Assembly (NCBI RefSeq): GCF_014652235.1
Contig: NZ_BMYK01000017.1
Span: 1 to 64,000 of the forward strand
Source: Pseudorhodoferax aquiterrae
GTDB lineage: Bacteria; Pseudomonadota; Gammaproteobacteria; Burkholderiales; Burkholderiaceae_C
Length of the DNA stretch: 64,000 bases
Reading direction: 5' to 3'
The notes beneath the pieces are model-generated. The model was not told the DNA's origin and ran no database searches. It was given only the letters and a program-made list of their open reading frames with translations. Positions 16,563 to 26,305 of the stretch are shown one piece after another; the first letter of the stretch is position 1; every line of letters starts with the position of its first letter. A program made the position numbers and the translations under genes.

Positions 16563-18154
16563 AGCACGCGAAAGCCGTGCGTGCCGTCGCGCGCGAGCTG
16601 CGCGACGAGCCCGAACTCCCAGTCCAGGTAGCCCTGCATGGCCGCGCGCGGCGCGTCCGTGCCCTCGTAGGGGCGGCGGTAGCGGTCGGTGCGCGGCGTG
16701 GCCAGGCGCGGCGCGCCGGCTTCCAGCGGCAGGCCGGCGGCGGCCCAGGCGGCCGTGCCGCCCGCGAGCACCCGCACGCGGCTGGTCGGCCGTCCGCGTG
16801 CGTCGAGCAGGCTGCGCAGCTCGGGGACGGCATAGGGGGCGAGCGCACCGTCGGCGCTGGTCAGCACGTACTGCGGCGCGGCCGGCAAGCGCTCCAGCGC
16901 CTGGCGCAGCTGGGCACGGATCGCGAACCAGGCACCCGGCACGTGGCCGCGCACATGGGCCTGGCCCGGGCCGAGGTCGATGACCACGCTGTCTGCCAGC
17001 GCGGCCGCCAGCTGCGCTGCGTCGATGGCATCGGTGTCCGGTGCCGGCGGCAGCGCGGGCGGCGCGGCGCCGCGTTCGGCGAACGGCCCGGCTCCGTCGA
17101 GCACGTGCACCTCCCAGCCCATCTGCGCCAGCCACGAGGCCGTCATGTTCGCCCGCACGCCATCGTCGTCCACGAGCACGATGCGCGCGCCGCGCACCGG
17201 CACGCTGTGGTCGGTCTCCTGCACCAGCTGGCCGCCGGGCGCGTTGGCGAAGCCGGGCAGGTGGCCGGCCGCGTACTCCTCGGGCGTGCGCACGTCGAAG
17301 GCGTAGAGCGTGCGGCGGGGTTCGGTGCGCCACCGCGCCAGCGCCTGCGGCGTGGCGCGGCCCACGCCGGCACGCCCGGCCGTCTCGGCAGCGGCCTGCC
17401 GTGCCTCGGCCAGCCGCCCGGGCGCGACCTGCTGCGGCGCGCGGCGCGCCGCGCCATGGTCCAGCTGCTGGCCGGCCAGCAGCCAGCCGATGGTGCCGTT
17501 GCGCAAGGCCGCCACGGGATTGGGCACACCGGCGTTGACCAGCGACTGCGTGCCGATGATGCTGCGCGTGCGGCCCGCGCAGTTGACGATGATGCGTGTG
17601 GCCGGGTCGGGCGCGAGCTCGCGCGCGCGCAGCACGAGCTCGGCGCCGGGCACGCTGGTCGCGCCCGGGATGCTCATGGTCTGGTACTCGTCGAAGCGGC
17701 GCGCGTCGACGACCACGGCGTCGGCACCGGAGACGATCAGCGCCTGCACCTCCTCGGCCGCCAGCGAGGGCGTGTGGCGCTCGTGCTCCACGAGCTCACC
17801 GAAGGCCTTGCTCGGCACGTTGACATCGCGGAACACCTCGCCGCCCGCGGCGATCCAGCCGGCCAGGCCGCCGGCCAGCGCATGCACCTGCGTGTAGCCC
17901 AAGGCGGCCAGCATGGCCGCACCGCGCGGCATCAGGTCTTCGCCATCGTGCTCGCCGTACAGCACGATGCGCGTGTCGCGCCGCGGGATGCGGCGCCAGG
18001 CCTCGAGCTCGATGCGCGAGAGCGCAAGGTTGGCGGCCCACAGCGGATGCGCCTGGGCGAACGGGTCCTCCTCGCGCAGGTCGAGCAGGGCGATCTCGTC
18101 GCGCGCGAGCAGCGCGGCGCGGACCTCGGCAGGTGTCAGCAAGGGCAGGGGCAT
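16559..18154 (-). CDS. Protein with four rhodanese domains
   Basis: A 531-residue protein with four rhodanese-like modules (about residues 1-108, 128-225, 260-350 and 375-485). Only module 2 carries a catalytic Cys (C192 in NCAGRTRS); modules 1, 3 and 4 have YGEHDGED, VDDDGVRA and TSADGALA at the corresponding loop and should be inactive in sulfur transfer. Rhodaneses move sulfane sulfur from thiosulfate or persulfides. The last 40 residues hold an additional PYEGTD...YLDWE segment. No signal peptide is seen. Tandem quadruple forms are uncommon; inactive modules may act in dimerisation or substrate channelling. Confidence 0.88.
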   Translation of the reverse strand: MPLPLLTPAEVRAALLARDEIALLDLREEDPFAQAHPLWAANLALSRIELEAWRRIPRRDTRIVLYGEHDGEDLMPRGAAMLAALGYTQVHALAGGLAGWIAAGGEVFRDVNVPSKAFGELVEHERHTPSLAAEEVQALIVSGADAVVVDARRFDEYQTMSIPGATSVPGAELVLRARELAPDPATRIIVNCAGRTRSIIGTQSLVNAGVPNPVAALRNGTIGWLLAGQQLDHGAARRAPQQVAPGRLAEARQAAAETAGRAGVGRATPQALARWRTEPRRTLYAFDVRTPEEYAAGHLPGFANAPGGQLVQETDHSVPVRGARIVLVDDDGVRANMTASWLAQMGWEVHVLDGAGPFAERGAAPPALPPAPDTDAIDAAQLAAALADSVVIDLGPGQAHVRGHVPGAWFAIRAQLRQALERLPAAPQYVLTSADGALAPYAVPELRSLLDARGRPTSRVRVLAGGTAAWAAAGLPLEAGAPRLATPRTDRYRRPYEGTDAPRAAMQGYLDWEFGLVAQLARDGTHGFRVL

Positions 18155-18227
18155 GGGGCGAGCATAGGCGCCCGCGCAGGCGCTTATGCGGTGCCCGCAT
18201 CAGCAGCTGCGGAAAACCTGCTTGGCC

Positions 18228-18935
18228 TCATGCGCCGCGGCGCGCCACCCAGTAGGTCGCGCCTTCGGGCCCGTAGCGCTCGGCATGCGGGGTGCCGCGG
18301 GCCAGCGCGAAGCCGTCGCCCGGCCGCAGGTGGCGCGTGCCACCGGCAGCGCTGAGCCACATCTCGCCCTGCACGACCAGGGCTTCGGCGTCGAAGGGAT
18401 GCTGGTGGTCCTCGACCACCTGGTGCGGCGCCCAGCTGCGCGCGATGGCCTCGTCGAAGCCTTCGGCCAGCGCCGCCGCGCGGAAGTCGTCCAGCGTCCT
18501 GGCGGCGGCCAGCACCGGGCGCAGGGTGGGGATGTCGGCGGGCAGGGGCGAGACGCTAGCGCGCATGGCGGCCGGAGGCGCGCGGCGCCGGCGCCGCCGT
18601 GCGAAGCGTGCGGCCCAGCGGTCGAGCAGCCAGCGCAGGCGGCGCCCGCCCCACAGCAGCAGGCGACCGACGGGCTGCTGCAGCGGCGGCACATCGCGTG
18701 CGATCAGCACGAGCGCGATCGGCAGGTACTCCAGGCCGACCACCGGCAGGAACCAGAGCATGCTGAACACCAGACACAGCAGCGCCGTCGGAATGCGCAC
18801 CCAGCGGGCACGGCGCGAGAGCAGCCAGCGCAGCATGCGCCGCAGGCGGCGCGGCAGCAGCGCCAGCAGGCCGGCGACGGCCTGGTCGTAGGCGCCGTGC
18901 GCGGCGGGGCCTGCGGGGTGCACCAGCTGGTTCAA
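18228..18935 (-). CDS. Membrane segment fused to a cupin domain
   Basis: A 235-residue reading frame with two unlike halves. Residues 1-120 carry two hydrophobic stretches (WVRIPTALLCLVFSMLWFLPV and YLPIALVLIARDVPPL) flanked by very basic segments. Residues 124-235 form a single cupin: HQHPFDAEALVVQGEM and the second motif PGDGFALARGTPHAERYG, a metal-binding beta barrel. The only start that includes the membrane part is TTG at 18935, which overlaps the upstream stop as TTGA. The cupin could alternatively start at an internal ATG (18566) as a separate gene product. Function unknown. Confidence 0.65.
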   Translation of the reverse strand: MNQLVHPAGPAAHGAYDQAVAGLLALLPRRLRRMLRWLLSRRARWVRIPTALLCLVFSMLWFLPVVGLEYLPIALVLIARDVPPLQQPVGRLLLWGGRRLRWLLDRWAARFARRRRRRAPPAAMRASVSPLPADIPTLRPVLAAARTLDDFRAAALAEGFDEAIARSWAPHQVVEDHQHPFDAEALVVQGEMWLSAAGGTRHLRPGDGFALARGTPHAERYGPEGATYWVARRGA

Positions 18936-19426
18936 AGGCCGTCCCGCGGGGCGCCCGACGCGGCCGCGCGCACGCTTGCGTCGCTGAGCCGTTGCCAGGC
19001 ATCGCGCGAGGCGTGGCGCGCACTTTCCCAGTCCAGCGTGGAGCGGCCGCGCGCACGGTTCCAGTCGCGCGCAAGTTCCTCGTCGACCTCTTCGAAGCTG
19101 CGGCCCGGGTGGCGTCCATAGGCGTTCACGCCGTAGCGGTAGGCGGGGCCGTAGTCGTCGAAGCTGCCCGTGTCCTCCGTCCGGCTGGCATGGTGGGCAC
19201 GCCAGTAGGCCTCTTCAGCGGCCGGATCCACCGTGGGGTCGGCCACGGCCACGCCCTTGCCGGCCAGCGCACCCAGCGCCGCGCCGGCCACGGCCCCCGC
19301 TGCGGCGCCGACCGGACCGGCCACGCCGCCCACGGCCGCTCCTGCAGCGGCCGCCCCGGCGACCCCGCCGGCCAATCCACCCGCCACCGCGCCCACGCCG
19401 GTGGCCGCTTTGCTCCTGTCGCTCAT
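18932..19426 (-). CDS. Glycine-zipper stress-type protein
   Basis: A 164-residue protein. Residues 8-65 are almost entirely Gly, Ala and Val with regular GxxxG spacing, a glycine-zipper segment able to insert in membranes. The C-terminal part is acidic and aromatic, with [36 protein letters not shown], a pattern seen in general-stress proteins with YRYG repeats. Co-transcribed with the membrane-cupin gene through a start/stop overlap. Role unknown; envelope stress is a guess from composition. Confidence 0.75.
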   Translation of the reverse strand: MSDRSKAATGVGAVAGGLAGGVAGAAAAGAAVGGVAGPVGAAAGAVAGAALGALAGKGVAVADPTVDPAAEEAYWRAHHASRTEDTGSFDDYGPAYRYGVNAYGRHPGRSFEEVDEELARDWNRARGRSTLDWESARHASRDAWQRLSDASVRAAASGAPRDGL

Positions 19427-19632
19427 GTGCTGCTCCTGAAATGCGTTGGGGTCCACCGTACGGGGCCGGACGCGGTCGCCATGCAGGACAAATTCGCAGC
19501 CGCTTGTCCACCGCAGCGGGAAGCCGGCCGACAGCAGTTCGGCCTGGCGTGGGCTGGACCGGGCGGGGCAGCCGGTCACACTGTGCGCTTCCAGACCCGA
19601 GGATCCATCCATTGGCAAGACCATCCCAAGCC

Positions 19633-22266
19633 ATGTCGCCGCGCGCTGGCGCGCCCGCCGAAGACGGCCAGGGCTTCGTGCGCGTGCGCGGTGCGCGCGA
19701 GCACAACCTCAAGAACGTCGACGTCGACATCCCGCGCAACGCCTTCGTCGTCTTCACGGGTATTTCCGGCTCGGGCAAGTCCTCGCTGGCCTTCGGCACG
19801 CTGTTCGCCGAGGCGCAGCGGCGCTACCTCGATTCCATCGCGCCCTACGCGCGCCGGCTCGTCGACCAGGCCGGCATTCCGCAGGTCGATGCGGTCGAGG
19901 GCATGCCGCCCGCCGTCGCACTGCAGCAGCAGCGCGGCACGCCCATGGCGCGCTCATCGGTCGGCAGCGTGAGCACCGTCTCCAACCTGCTGCGGCTGCT
20001 GTTCTCGCGCGCGGGCCACTACCCGGCCGGCCAGCCCATGCTGTTCGCCGAGGACTTCTCGCCCAACACGCCGCAGGGTGCCTGCCCGCAATGCCATGGC
20101 CTGGGCCGCGTCTACGACGTGACCGAGCGCTCGGCCGTGCCCGACGACAGCCTGAGCATCCGCCAGCGCGCCGTCGCGGCCTGGCCCGGTGCCTGGCAGG
20201 GCCAGAATCTGCGCGACATCCTGACCACGCTGGGCCATGACGTCGACAAGCCCTGGCGCGACCTGCCGCAGCGCACGCGCGACTGGATCTTGTTCACCGA
20301 CGAGCAGCCCACCGTGCCCGTCTATGCCGGCTTCGACCGCGACGAAGTGCGCGCGGCCGTGAAGGCCAAGATGGCGCCAAGCTACATGGGCACCTTCACG
20401 GGCGTGCGGCGCCACGTGCTGCACACTTTCGCGAACAGCCCGAGCGCGGCCATGCGCAAGCGTGTCGCTCCTTACATGGTCAGCGCGCCCTGCAGCCTGT
20501 GCGCGGGCCGCAGGCTCAAGCCCGAGGCCCTGGCCGTGCGCTTCGCCGGGCACGACATCGCAGCGCTGGGCGCCATGCCGCTGGCCGACCTGGCCCAATG
20601 CCTGGCGCCCGCAGGCCAGGGGCACCCGGCCACCGCGTCCACCCACCGCGGCGCACACCGGCCTGCACCCGCGAACCCGCGCCACGCCGGCGCGGACGAC
20701 GTGCTGCGCACGCCGGACGATTCGCAGGAGAAGGTCCTGGCGGCCCAGCGCCTGGCCGGCGAGATCCTCGCGCGGCTGCAGACGCTGCAGAGCCTGGGCC
20801 TGGGCTATCTCTCGCTGGACCGCGCCACGCCCAGCCTGTCGGCCGGCGAACTGCAGCGCCTGCGCCTGGCGACGCAGATCGGCTCCAAGCTGTTCGGCGT
20901 GGTCTATGTGCTGGACGAGCCCTCCGCGGGCCTGCACCCGGCCGATGGCGTGGCGCTCCACGAGGCGCTGGGGCGGCTCAAGGCCGCCGGCAACACGCTG
21001 TTCGTGGTCGAGCACGACGTGGCCACCATGCGCGCGGCCGACTGGCTCGTGGACGTGGGGCCGGCGGCCGGCAGCCAAGGCGGCGAGGTGCTCTACAGCG
21101 GCCCGCCTGCCGGGCTGGCGGGCGTCGCGCGCTCGCAGACGCGGCCCTACCTGTTCCCGGATCCGGCGCACGTGCCGGCGCCACGCCAGGTGCGCGCACC
21201 GCGTGCCTGGCTGCGGCTGCGCGACCTGCGGCACCACAACCTGGACGGTGTCGACGCCGACTTGCCCGTTGGCTGCCTGAGCGTGGTCACGGGCGTCTCG
21301 GGCTCGGGCAAATCCAGCCTGGTCAGCCAGGGCCTGCTCGAACTGGCGCGCCGCCACCTGCACCTGCCCGCCGAGCCGGAGGAGGACGGTGCCGCGGCCG
21401 AGGGCGAGGACACGGCGCAGGCCGCCTTGCCGCCCGTGCAGGGCCGCATCGACGAGGGCATGGCACATGTCGCGCGCGTGGTCCAGGTCGACCAGAAGCC
21501 CATCGGCCGCACGCCGCGCTCCAACCTGGCCACCTACACCGGCCTGTTCGACGCCGTGCGCAAGCTGTTCGCGGCCACGCCGCAGGCCCGCCGGCGCCGC
21601 TTCGATGCCGGCCGCTTCTCGTTCAACGTGGCCAAGGGCCGCTGTGCGACCTGCGCGGGCGAGGGCTTCGTGAGCGTGGAACTGCTGTTCCTGCCCAGCG
21701 TCTACGCGCCATGCCCCGACTGCCAGGGCAAGCGCTACAACGCGGCGACGCTGGAGGTGACCTGGGAAGGGCTCACCATCGCCGACGTGCTGGACCTCAC
21801 CGTGGACGCGGCCTGCGCGCGTTTTGCCGAGGAGCCCGCCGTGCTGCGCCCGCTGGAAGTGCTGCGCGACATCGGCCTGGGCTACCTGCGGCTGGGCCAG
21901 CCCGCTACCGAGCTGAGCGGCGGCGAGGCCCAGCGCATCAAGCTCGCCACCGAACTGCACCGGCCGCAGAACGGCGGCACGCTCTATGTGCTGGACGAAC
22001 CGACCACCGGCCTGCACCCGGCCGACGTGGACCGGCTGCTCGCGCAGCTGGACAAGCTCGTGGCCGCAGGCAACACCGTGGTCGCCGTGGAGCACGACAT
22101 GCGCGTGGCCGCAGCGGCCGACTGGCTGATCGACATGGGGCCGGGGGCAGGGCCGCAGGGTGGGCGTATCGTCGCGGCCGGCCCGCCGCAGCAGGTGGCT
22201 CGACAGCGTGGCAGCGCCACCGCACCCTACCTGGCGCAGGCCCTGCGCCCCGACGCGAAGGCATAG
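19633..22266 (+). CDS. UvrA-like ABC ATPase, class II (lacks UvrB-binding domain)
   Basis: An 877-residue twin ATPase. It has two Walker A motifs ([20 protein letters not shown]), two signature regions ([24 protein letters not shown]), two Walker B motifs ([24 protein letters not shown]) and zinc-binding CxxC pairs (CPQC/CSLC and CATC/CPDC). After [19 protein letters not shown] the sequence passes straight to the first zinc pair without the UvrB-interaction domain of canonical UvrA, the hallmark of class II UvrA. These accessory proteins are linked to DNA-damage or drug tolerance rather than core excision repair. No uvrB or uvrC lies nearby. The ATG at 19633 starts just before the conserved core. 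Confidence 0.88.
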   Translation: MSPRAGAPAEDGQGFVRVRGAREHNLKNVDVDIPRNAFVVFTGISGSGKSSLAFGTLFAEAQRRYLDSIAPYARRLVDQAGIPQVDAVEGMPPAVALQQQRGTPMARSSVGSVSTVSNLLRLLFSRAGHYPAGQPMLFAEDFSPNTPQGACPQCHGLGRVYDVTERSAVPDDSLSIRQRAVAAWPGAWQGQNLRDILTTLGHDVDKPWRDLPQRTRDWILFTDEQPTVPVYAGFDRDEVRAAVKAKMAPSYMGTFTGVRRHVLHTFANSPSAAMRKRVAPYMVSAPCSLCAGRRLKPEALAVRFAGHDIAALGAMPLADLAQCLAPAGQGHPATASTHRGAHRPAPANPRHAGADDVLRTPDDSQEKVLAAQRLAGEILARLQTLQSLGLGYLSLDRATPSLSAGELQRLRLATQIGSKLFGVVYVLDEPSAGLHPADGVALHEALGRLKAAGNTLFVVEHDVATMRAADWLVDVGPAAGSQGGEVLYSGPPAGLAGVARSQTRPYLFPDPAHVPAPRQVRAPRAWLRLRDLRHHNLDGVDADLPVGCLSVVTGVSGSGKSSLVSQGLLELARRHLHLPAEPEEDGAAAEGEDTAQAALPPVQGRIDEGMAHVARVVQVDQKPIGRTPRSNLATYTGLFDAVRKLFAATPQARRRRFDAGRFSFNVAKGRCATCAGEGFVSVELLFLPSVYAPCPDCQGKRYNAATLEVTWEGLTIADVLDLTVDAACARFAEEPAVLRPLEVLRDIGLGYLRLGQPATELSGGEAQRIKLATELHRPQNGGTLYVLDEPTTGLHPADVDRLLAQLDKLVAAGNTVVAVEHDMRVAAAADWLIDMGPGAGPQGGRIVAAGPPQQVARQRGSATAPYLAQALRPDAKA

Positions 22267-22431
22267 CGCGTTCTGCGCATGTGCGCATGCGCAAAACACG
22301 CTTGTGCGTTCAAGAGGGCTTGCACAGAAGTTTTTTGCATAAGCAAGCAAATAAACAATCGTTGGTCGGCGTGCATGGGCGGCCTACAGTGCGGCGCATC
22401 GCTGCACGCTGCAGCCTCTTGTTGCCCATCC

Positions 22432-23328
22432 ATGTCCGCCTTGCTCGATTCTCCCGCCCTGTCCGACGCACCCGCTCAGGCCTTCGAGGTGCGCCGCCTC
22501 GATGCGCCCTTCGGTGCCGAGGTGCTGGGGCTGGACCTGGCCCAGCCCCTCAACGACGCCGACTTCGCACGCCTGCACCGCGCCCACCTGGACCACCACG
22601 TGCTCGTGCTGCGCGACCAGCGCATCACGCCTGCCCAGCACGTGGCCTTCACACGCCGCTTCGGCCCGCTGCAGATCCACGTGCAGAAGAAGTTCCAGCT
22701 GGAAGGCCATCCCGAGGTGCTGATCGTCTCCAACATCAAGGTGGACGGCCAGCCCATCGGCCTGGGCGATGCGGGCCACTACTGGCACTCGGACCTGTCG
22801 TACAAGGAAAAGCCCAGCCTGGGCTCGCTGCTGCACGCGCAGGAACTGCCGAACGCCGGCGGCGACACGCTGTTCGCCGACCAGCACGCGGCCTACGAGG
22901 CGCTGCCCGAGCCCGTCAAGGCGCGCATCGCCACGCTGAAGGCCGAGCACAGCTACCTGGCCAAGTACGAGGAACTGCGCGCGCGCAGCCCCTGGCGTCC
23001 GGCGCTGACGCAGGCCCAGCTCGACGAGGTGAAGCCGGTCGTGCACCCGGTCGTGCGCACCCATCCCGAGACCGGCCGCAAAGCGCTGTTCGTCAGCGAG
23101 CACTTCACGACGAAGATCGTCGGCCTGCCCGAGAACGAGAGCCGCGCGCTGCTGGAGCTGCTGTTCGCGGCCAGCACGAAGCCTGAATTCCAGCTGCGCC
23201 ACCGCTGGCTGCCGCACGACATCGTGTTCTGGGACAACCGCTCGGTGCTGCACCTGGCGGCCGGCACGCCCGACAGCGAACGCCGCAAGCTCTACCGCAC
23301 CACGATCGAGGGCGACCAGCCCTTCTGA
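22432..23328 (+). CDS. TauD/TfdA-family 2-oxoglutarate dioxygenase
   Basis: A 298-residue non-heme Fe(II) enzyme. The iron triad is H119-x-D121 (WHSD) and a distal His near residue 274 (SVLHLAAG); the 2-oxoglutarate-binding Arg is in SERRKLYRTTIEG. The family oxidises sulfonates (taurine) or aryloxyalkanoates and releases sulfite or an alcohol. It heads a block with two binding proteins, an ATPase and a permease of TauABC type, supporting use of an organosulfonate or alkyl sulfate. The 165-bp upstream gap holds a perfect 12-base palindrome (22282-22293) and an AT-rich stretch likely to be the promoter. Confidence 0.9.
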   Translation: MSALLDSPALSDAPAQAFEVRRLDAPFGAEVLGLDLAQPLNDADFARLHRAHLDHHVLVLRDQRITPAQHVAFTRRFGPLQIHVQKKFQLEGHPEVLIVSNIKVDGQPIGLGDAGHYWHSDLSYKEKPSLGSLLHAQELPNAGGDTLFADQHAAYEALPEPVKARIATLKAEHSYLAKYEELRARSPWRPALTQAQLDEVKPVVHPVVRTHPETGRKALFVSEHFTTKIVGLPENESRALLELLFAASTKPEFQLRHRWLPHDIVFWDNRSVLHLAAGTPDSERRKLYRTTIEGDQPF

Positions 23329-23351
23329 TCCTGTCTGTTCCCGTCTTTTTT

Positions 23352-23375
23352 CTGCCCACGCCGCGGCGTGGGCAG
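23352..23375. promoter_or_regulatory. 24-base perfect palindrome between dioxygenase and binding-protein genes
   Basis: The palindrome ctgcccacgccg/cggcgtgggcag has no loop and is preceded by a T-run (23345-23351). On the plus strand the T-run is on the wrong side for a terminator; on the minus strand the hairpin would be followed by an A-run. It may be an operator or an mRNA-stabilising/processing hairpin that sets different expression of the dioxygenase and transporter genes. Confidence 0.5.
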
Positions 23376-23405
23376 GCTTCGCTCACCCTGGAGATTGTCC
23401 CCACC

Positions 23406-24416
23406 ATGCACCGCATCACCCGTCGCCTCGCCGCGCTCGCCACCGGCGCCGCGCTGCTCGCCGGCAGCCTGGCCGCCCACGCCGAAGGCCGCATCCGCAT
23501 CGCCGAGCAGTTCGGCATCGTCTACCTGCTGCTCAACGTGGCGCAGGAGCAAAAGCTCATCGAAAAGCACGGCAAGGCGGCCGGCGTGGACATCAACGTC
23601 GAGTTCGTCAAGCTCTCGGGCGGCTCGGCCGTCAACGACGCGCTGCTGTCGGGCAACATCGAGGTGGCCGGCGCCGGCGTGGGCCCGCTGCTGACCATCT
23701 GGGACCGCACCCGAGGCCGCCAGAACGTCAAGGGCGTGGCCTCGCTGGGCAACTTCCCGTACTACCTGGTCACCAACAACCCGAACGTGAAGACGATCGC
23801 CGACTTCACGGACAAGGACCGCATCGCCGTGCCGGCCGTGGGCGTCTCGGTGCAGTCGCGCGTGCTGCAGCTGGCCTCCGCCAAGCTGTGGGGCGACAAG
23901 GACTTCGCCAAGCTCGACAAGATCAGCGTGGCCGTGCCGCACCCTGACGCGGCCGCCGCCATCATCAAGGGCGGCACCGAGATCACGGGCCACTTCGGCA
24001 ACCCGCCGTTCCAGGAACAGGAGCTGGCGGGCAACCCGCAGGCCCGCGTGGTGCTGAAGTCCTACGACGTGCTGGGCGGCCCCTCGTCGGCCACGGTGCT
24101 CTACGCCACCGAGAAATTCCGCAGCGAGAACCCCAAGACCTACAAGGCCTTCATCGACGCGCTGAACGAAGCCGCGCAGTTCATCGCCGCCAAGCCCGAG
24201 CAGGCCGCCGACATCTACCTCAAGGTCTCGGGCGCCAAGACCGACCGCGCGCTGCTGCTGTCGATCCTCAAGAACCCCGAGGTGCAGTTCACCACCGCGC
24301 CGCAGAACACCTACACCCTGGCCGAATTCATGCACCGCGTGGGCGCCATCAAGAACAAGCCCGCGTCCGCACGCGACTACTTCTTCGACGACGCGCACAG
24401 CGCCCAGGCGAACTGA
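23406..24416 (+). CDS. NitT/TauT-type ABC transporter substrate-binding protein 1
   Basis: A 336-residue periplasmic protein with a signal peptide ending at AHA. It has the SsuA/TauA-like fold pattern (RIRIAEQFGIVYLLLNVAQEQKLIEKHG, then NDALLSGNIEVAGAGVGP and the NNPNVKTIADF domain crossover). It should bind an organosulfonate or related anion and deliver it to the permease downstream. Roughly half of its residues match the next gene by eye, so the two arose by tandem duplication. It lies 77 bases after the dioxygenase, with the palindrome between. Confidence 0.9.
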   Translation: MHRITRRLAALATGAALLAGSLAAHAEGRIRIAEQFGIVYLLLNVAQEQKLIEKHGKAAGVDINVEFVKLSGGSAVNDALLSGNIEVAGAGVGPLLTIWDRTRGRQNVKGVASLGNFPYYLVTNNPNVKTIADFTDKDRIAVPAVGVSVQSRVLQLASAKLWGDKDFAKLDKISVAVPHPDAAAAIIKGGTEITGHFGNPPFQEQELAGNPQARVVLKSYDVLGGPSSATVLYATEKFRSENPKTYKAFIDALNEAAQFIAAKPEQAADIYLKVSGAKTDRALLLSILKNPEVQFTTAPQNTYTLAEFMHRVGAIKNKPASARDYFFDDAHSAQAN

Positions 24417-24417
24417 G

Positions 24418-25431
24418 ATGGCGCTGCGCAGAAGAACGCTTGCCGCTGCCGCGGCGCTGGCCGCCGCGCTGGGCCTGGCCGCCGGGCCCGCCCAAGCCGA
24501 GGGAAAGATCCGCATCGCCCAGCAGTTCGGCATCGCCTACCTGCTGCTGGACGTGGCACGCGACCAGCAACTGATCGAGAAGCACGGCAAGGCGCTGGGC
24601 CAGGAGGTCGCTGTTGAGTGGGCCAGCATCTCGGGCGCCACGGCCATGAACGAGGCGCTGCTGGCCGGCTCGCTCGACGTGGTCTCGGCCGGCGTGCCGC
24701 CCATGCTCACGCTGTGGGACCGCACCAAGGGGCGCCAGAACGTGAAAGCGCTGGCCGCGCTGGGCTCCCTGCCCAACTACCTGCTGACCAACAACCCCGA
24801 GGTCCAATCGCTCAAGGACCTGGGGCCGAAGGACCGCATCGCGGTGCCGGCTGCCGGCGTGGGCTTCCAGTCGCGCACGCTGCAGATTGAAACTGCGCGC
24901 CTGTTCGGCAAGGACGACTTCAAGCGCTTCGACGAGATCTCGGTGAGCCTGCCGCATCCCGAGGCCACGGCCGCCCTGGTCTCGGGCGGCACCGAGATCA
25001 GCACGCATTTCTCCAGCGCGCCGTTCTACTACCAGGCGCTGGCCGCGAACCCCAAGGTGCGCAAGATCGCCAGCAGCTACGACATCCTGGGCGGGCCGGC
25101 CACCTTCAACGTGCTCTACACCACGCAGAAGTTCCGCGAGCAGAACCCCAAGACCACGCAGGCCTTCTACAACGCGCTGGTGGAGGCCGAGCAGATCGTC
25201 AAGGCCGACAAGGCCAAGGCGGCCGACATCTTCATCCGCGTGCAGAAGTCCAAGCTGGCCCCGGCGCTGGTGCGCCAGATCGTGGAGGACCCCGAGAACG
25301 ACTTCACCGTGTCGCCCCAACGCAGCATCGTGTACGCGCAGGAGCTGCACAAGCTCGGCGTGTTGAAGAACCAGGCCGGTTCCTGGAAGGACTACTTCTT
25401 CGAGGAGGCCTGGGCGCGCCCTGGATCGTGA
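24418..25431 (+). CDS. NitT/TauT-type ABC transporter substrate-binding protein 2
   Basis: A 337-residue paralogue of the preceding gene with its own signal peptide (ending near GPAQA) and the same landmarks (RIRIAQQFGIAYLLLDVARDQQLIEKHGKALG, WDRTKGRQNVK, NNPEVQSLKDL). The start is one base after the previous stop. Differences cluster in the ligand-facing segments (for example STHFSSAPFYYQ versus TGHFGNPPFQEQ), which suggests a different ligand for the same transporter. One ATPase and one permease follow. Confidence 0.9.
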   Translation: MALRRRTLAAAAALAAALGLAAGPAQAEGKIRIAQQFGIAYLLLDVARDQQLIEKHGKALGQEVAVEWASISGATAMNEALLAGSLDVVSAGVPPMLTLWDRTKGRQNVKALAALGSLPNYLLTNNPEVQSLKDLGPKDRIAVPAAGVGFQSRTLQIETARLFGKDDFKRFDEISVSLPHPEATAALVSGGTEISTHFSSAPFYYQALAANPKVRKIASSYDILGGPATFNVLYTTQKFREQNPKTTQAFYNALVEAEQIVKADKAKAADIFIRVQKSKLAPALVRQIVEDPENDFTVSPQRSIVYAQELHKLGVLKNQAGSWKDYFFEEAWARPGS

Positions 25432-25432
25432 G

Positions 25433-26305
25433 ATGACCATGCAACTTGCCGCCCCCACCTTGCGCCATGCCGTGCCGGGAAACCCGCTGCGCGCACCTGG
25501 CCCGGTGGCGCCCGCGCAGGCCGCGCGCCAGACCGATGGCAGCGCGCTGCTGCAGGTCGACGGCGTGAGCCTGGAGTACCGCACGCCCGAGCGCGTGGTG
25601 CGCGCCACGCACCGCGTGGGCTTCGACGTGCATGCGGCCGAGCGCTACGTTCTGCTGGGGCCTTCGGGCTGCGGCAAGTCCACGCTGCTCAAGGCGATCG
25701 CCGGCTTCATCGCGCCCGTGGAAGGCGAGATCCGGCTCGACGGCAAGCGCGTCACGGCGCCGGGACCGGACCGCATCGTCGTGTTCCAGGAGTTCGACCA
25801 GCTGCCGCCCTGGAAGACCGTGCGCGAGAACGTGATGTTCCCGCTGCTGGCTTCCCGCACGCTGGGCCGCAAGGAGGCCGGCGAGCGCGCATTGCACTAC
25901 CTGGACAAGGTGGGCCTGTCCAAGTTCGCCGACGTGCACCCGCACCAGCTGTCGGGCGGCATGAAGCAGCGCGTGGCCATCGCCCGCGCGCTGGCCATGC
26001 AGCCGCGCGTGCTGCTCATGGACGAGCCCTTCGCGGCGCTGGACGCGCTCACCCGCCGCAAGATGCAGGAGGAACTGCTCGCGCTGTGGGACGAGGTGCG
26101 CTTCACGCTGCTGTTCGTCACGCACTCGATCGAAGAGGCCCTGGTGGTGGGCAGCCGCATCGCGCTGCTGTCGCCGCACCCGGGCCGCATGCGCGCCGAG
26201 ATCAACAGCCACGCCTTCGATCTGCAAAGCACGGGCGGCGCGGAGTTCCAGGCGACGGCGCAGCGCATCCACCACCTGTTGTTTGAAGAAGAGAAGACCG
26301 CATGA
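25433..26305 (+). CDS. NitT/TauT-type ABC transporter ATP-binding protein
   Basis: A 290-residue ATPase. Motifs in order: Walker A GPSGCGKST, Q-loop VFQEFDQLPPW, signature LSGGMKQR, Walker B VLLMDEP, H-loop VTHSIEEAL. The first 40 residues, ahead of the ATPase domain, are a Pro/Ala-rich extension not typical of SsuB. The ATG follows the binding-protein stop by one base, and its own stop overlaps the permease start (ATGA). It powers uptake for the two binding proteins upstream. Confidence 0.92.
   Translation: MTMQLAAPTLRHAVPGNPLRAPGPVAPAQAARQTDGSALLQVDGVSLEYRTPERVVRATHRVGFDVHAAERYVLLGPSGCGKSTLLKAIAGFIAPVEGEIRLDGKRVTAPGPDRIVVFQEFDQLPPWKTVRENVMFPLLASRTLGRKEAGERALHYLDKVGLSKFADVHPHQLSGGMKQRVAIARALAMQPRVLLMDEPFAALDALTRRKMQEELLALWDEVRFTLLFVTHSIEEALVVGSRIALLSPHPGRMRAEINSHAFDLQSTGGAEFQATAQRIHHLLFEEEKTA

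Noticed and set aside
23344-23375. Rho-independent terminator after the dioxygenase gene
   Set aside because: The T-run comes before the hairpin on the coding strand, the wrong order for termination of the dioxygenase transcript.
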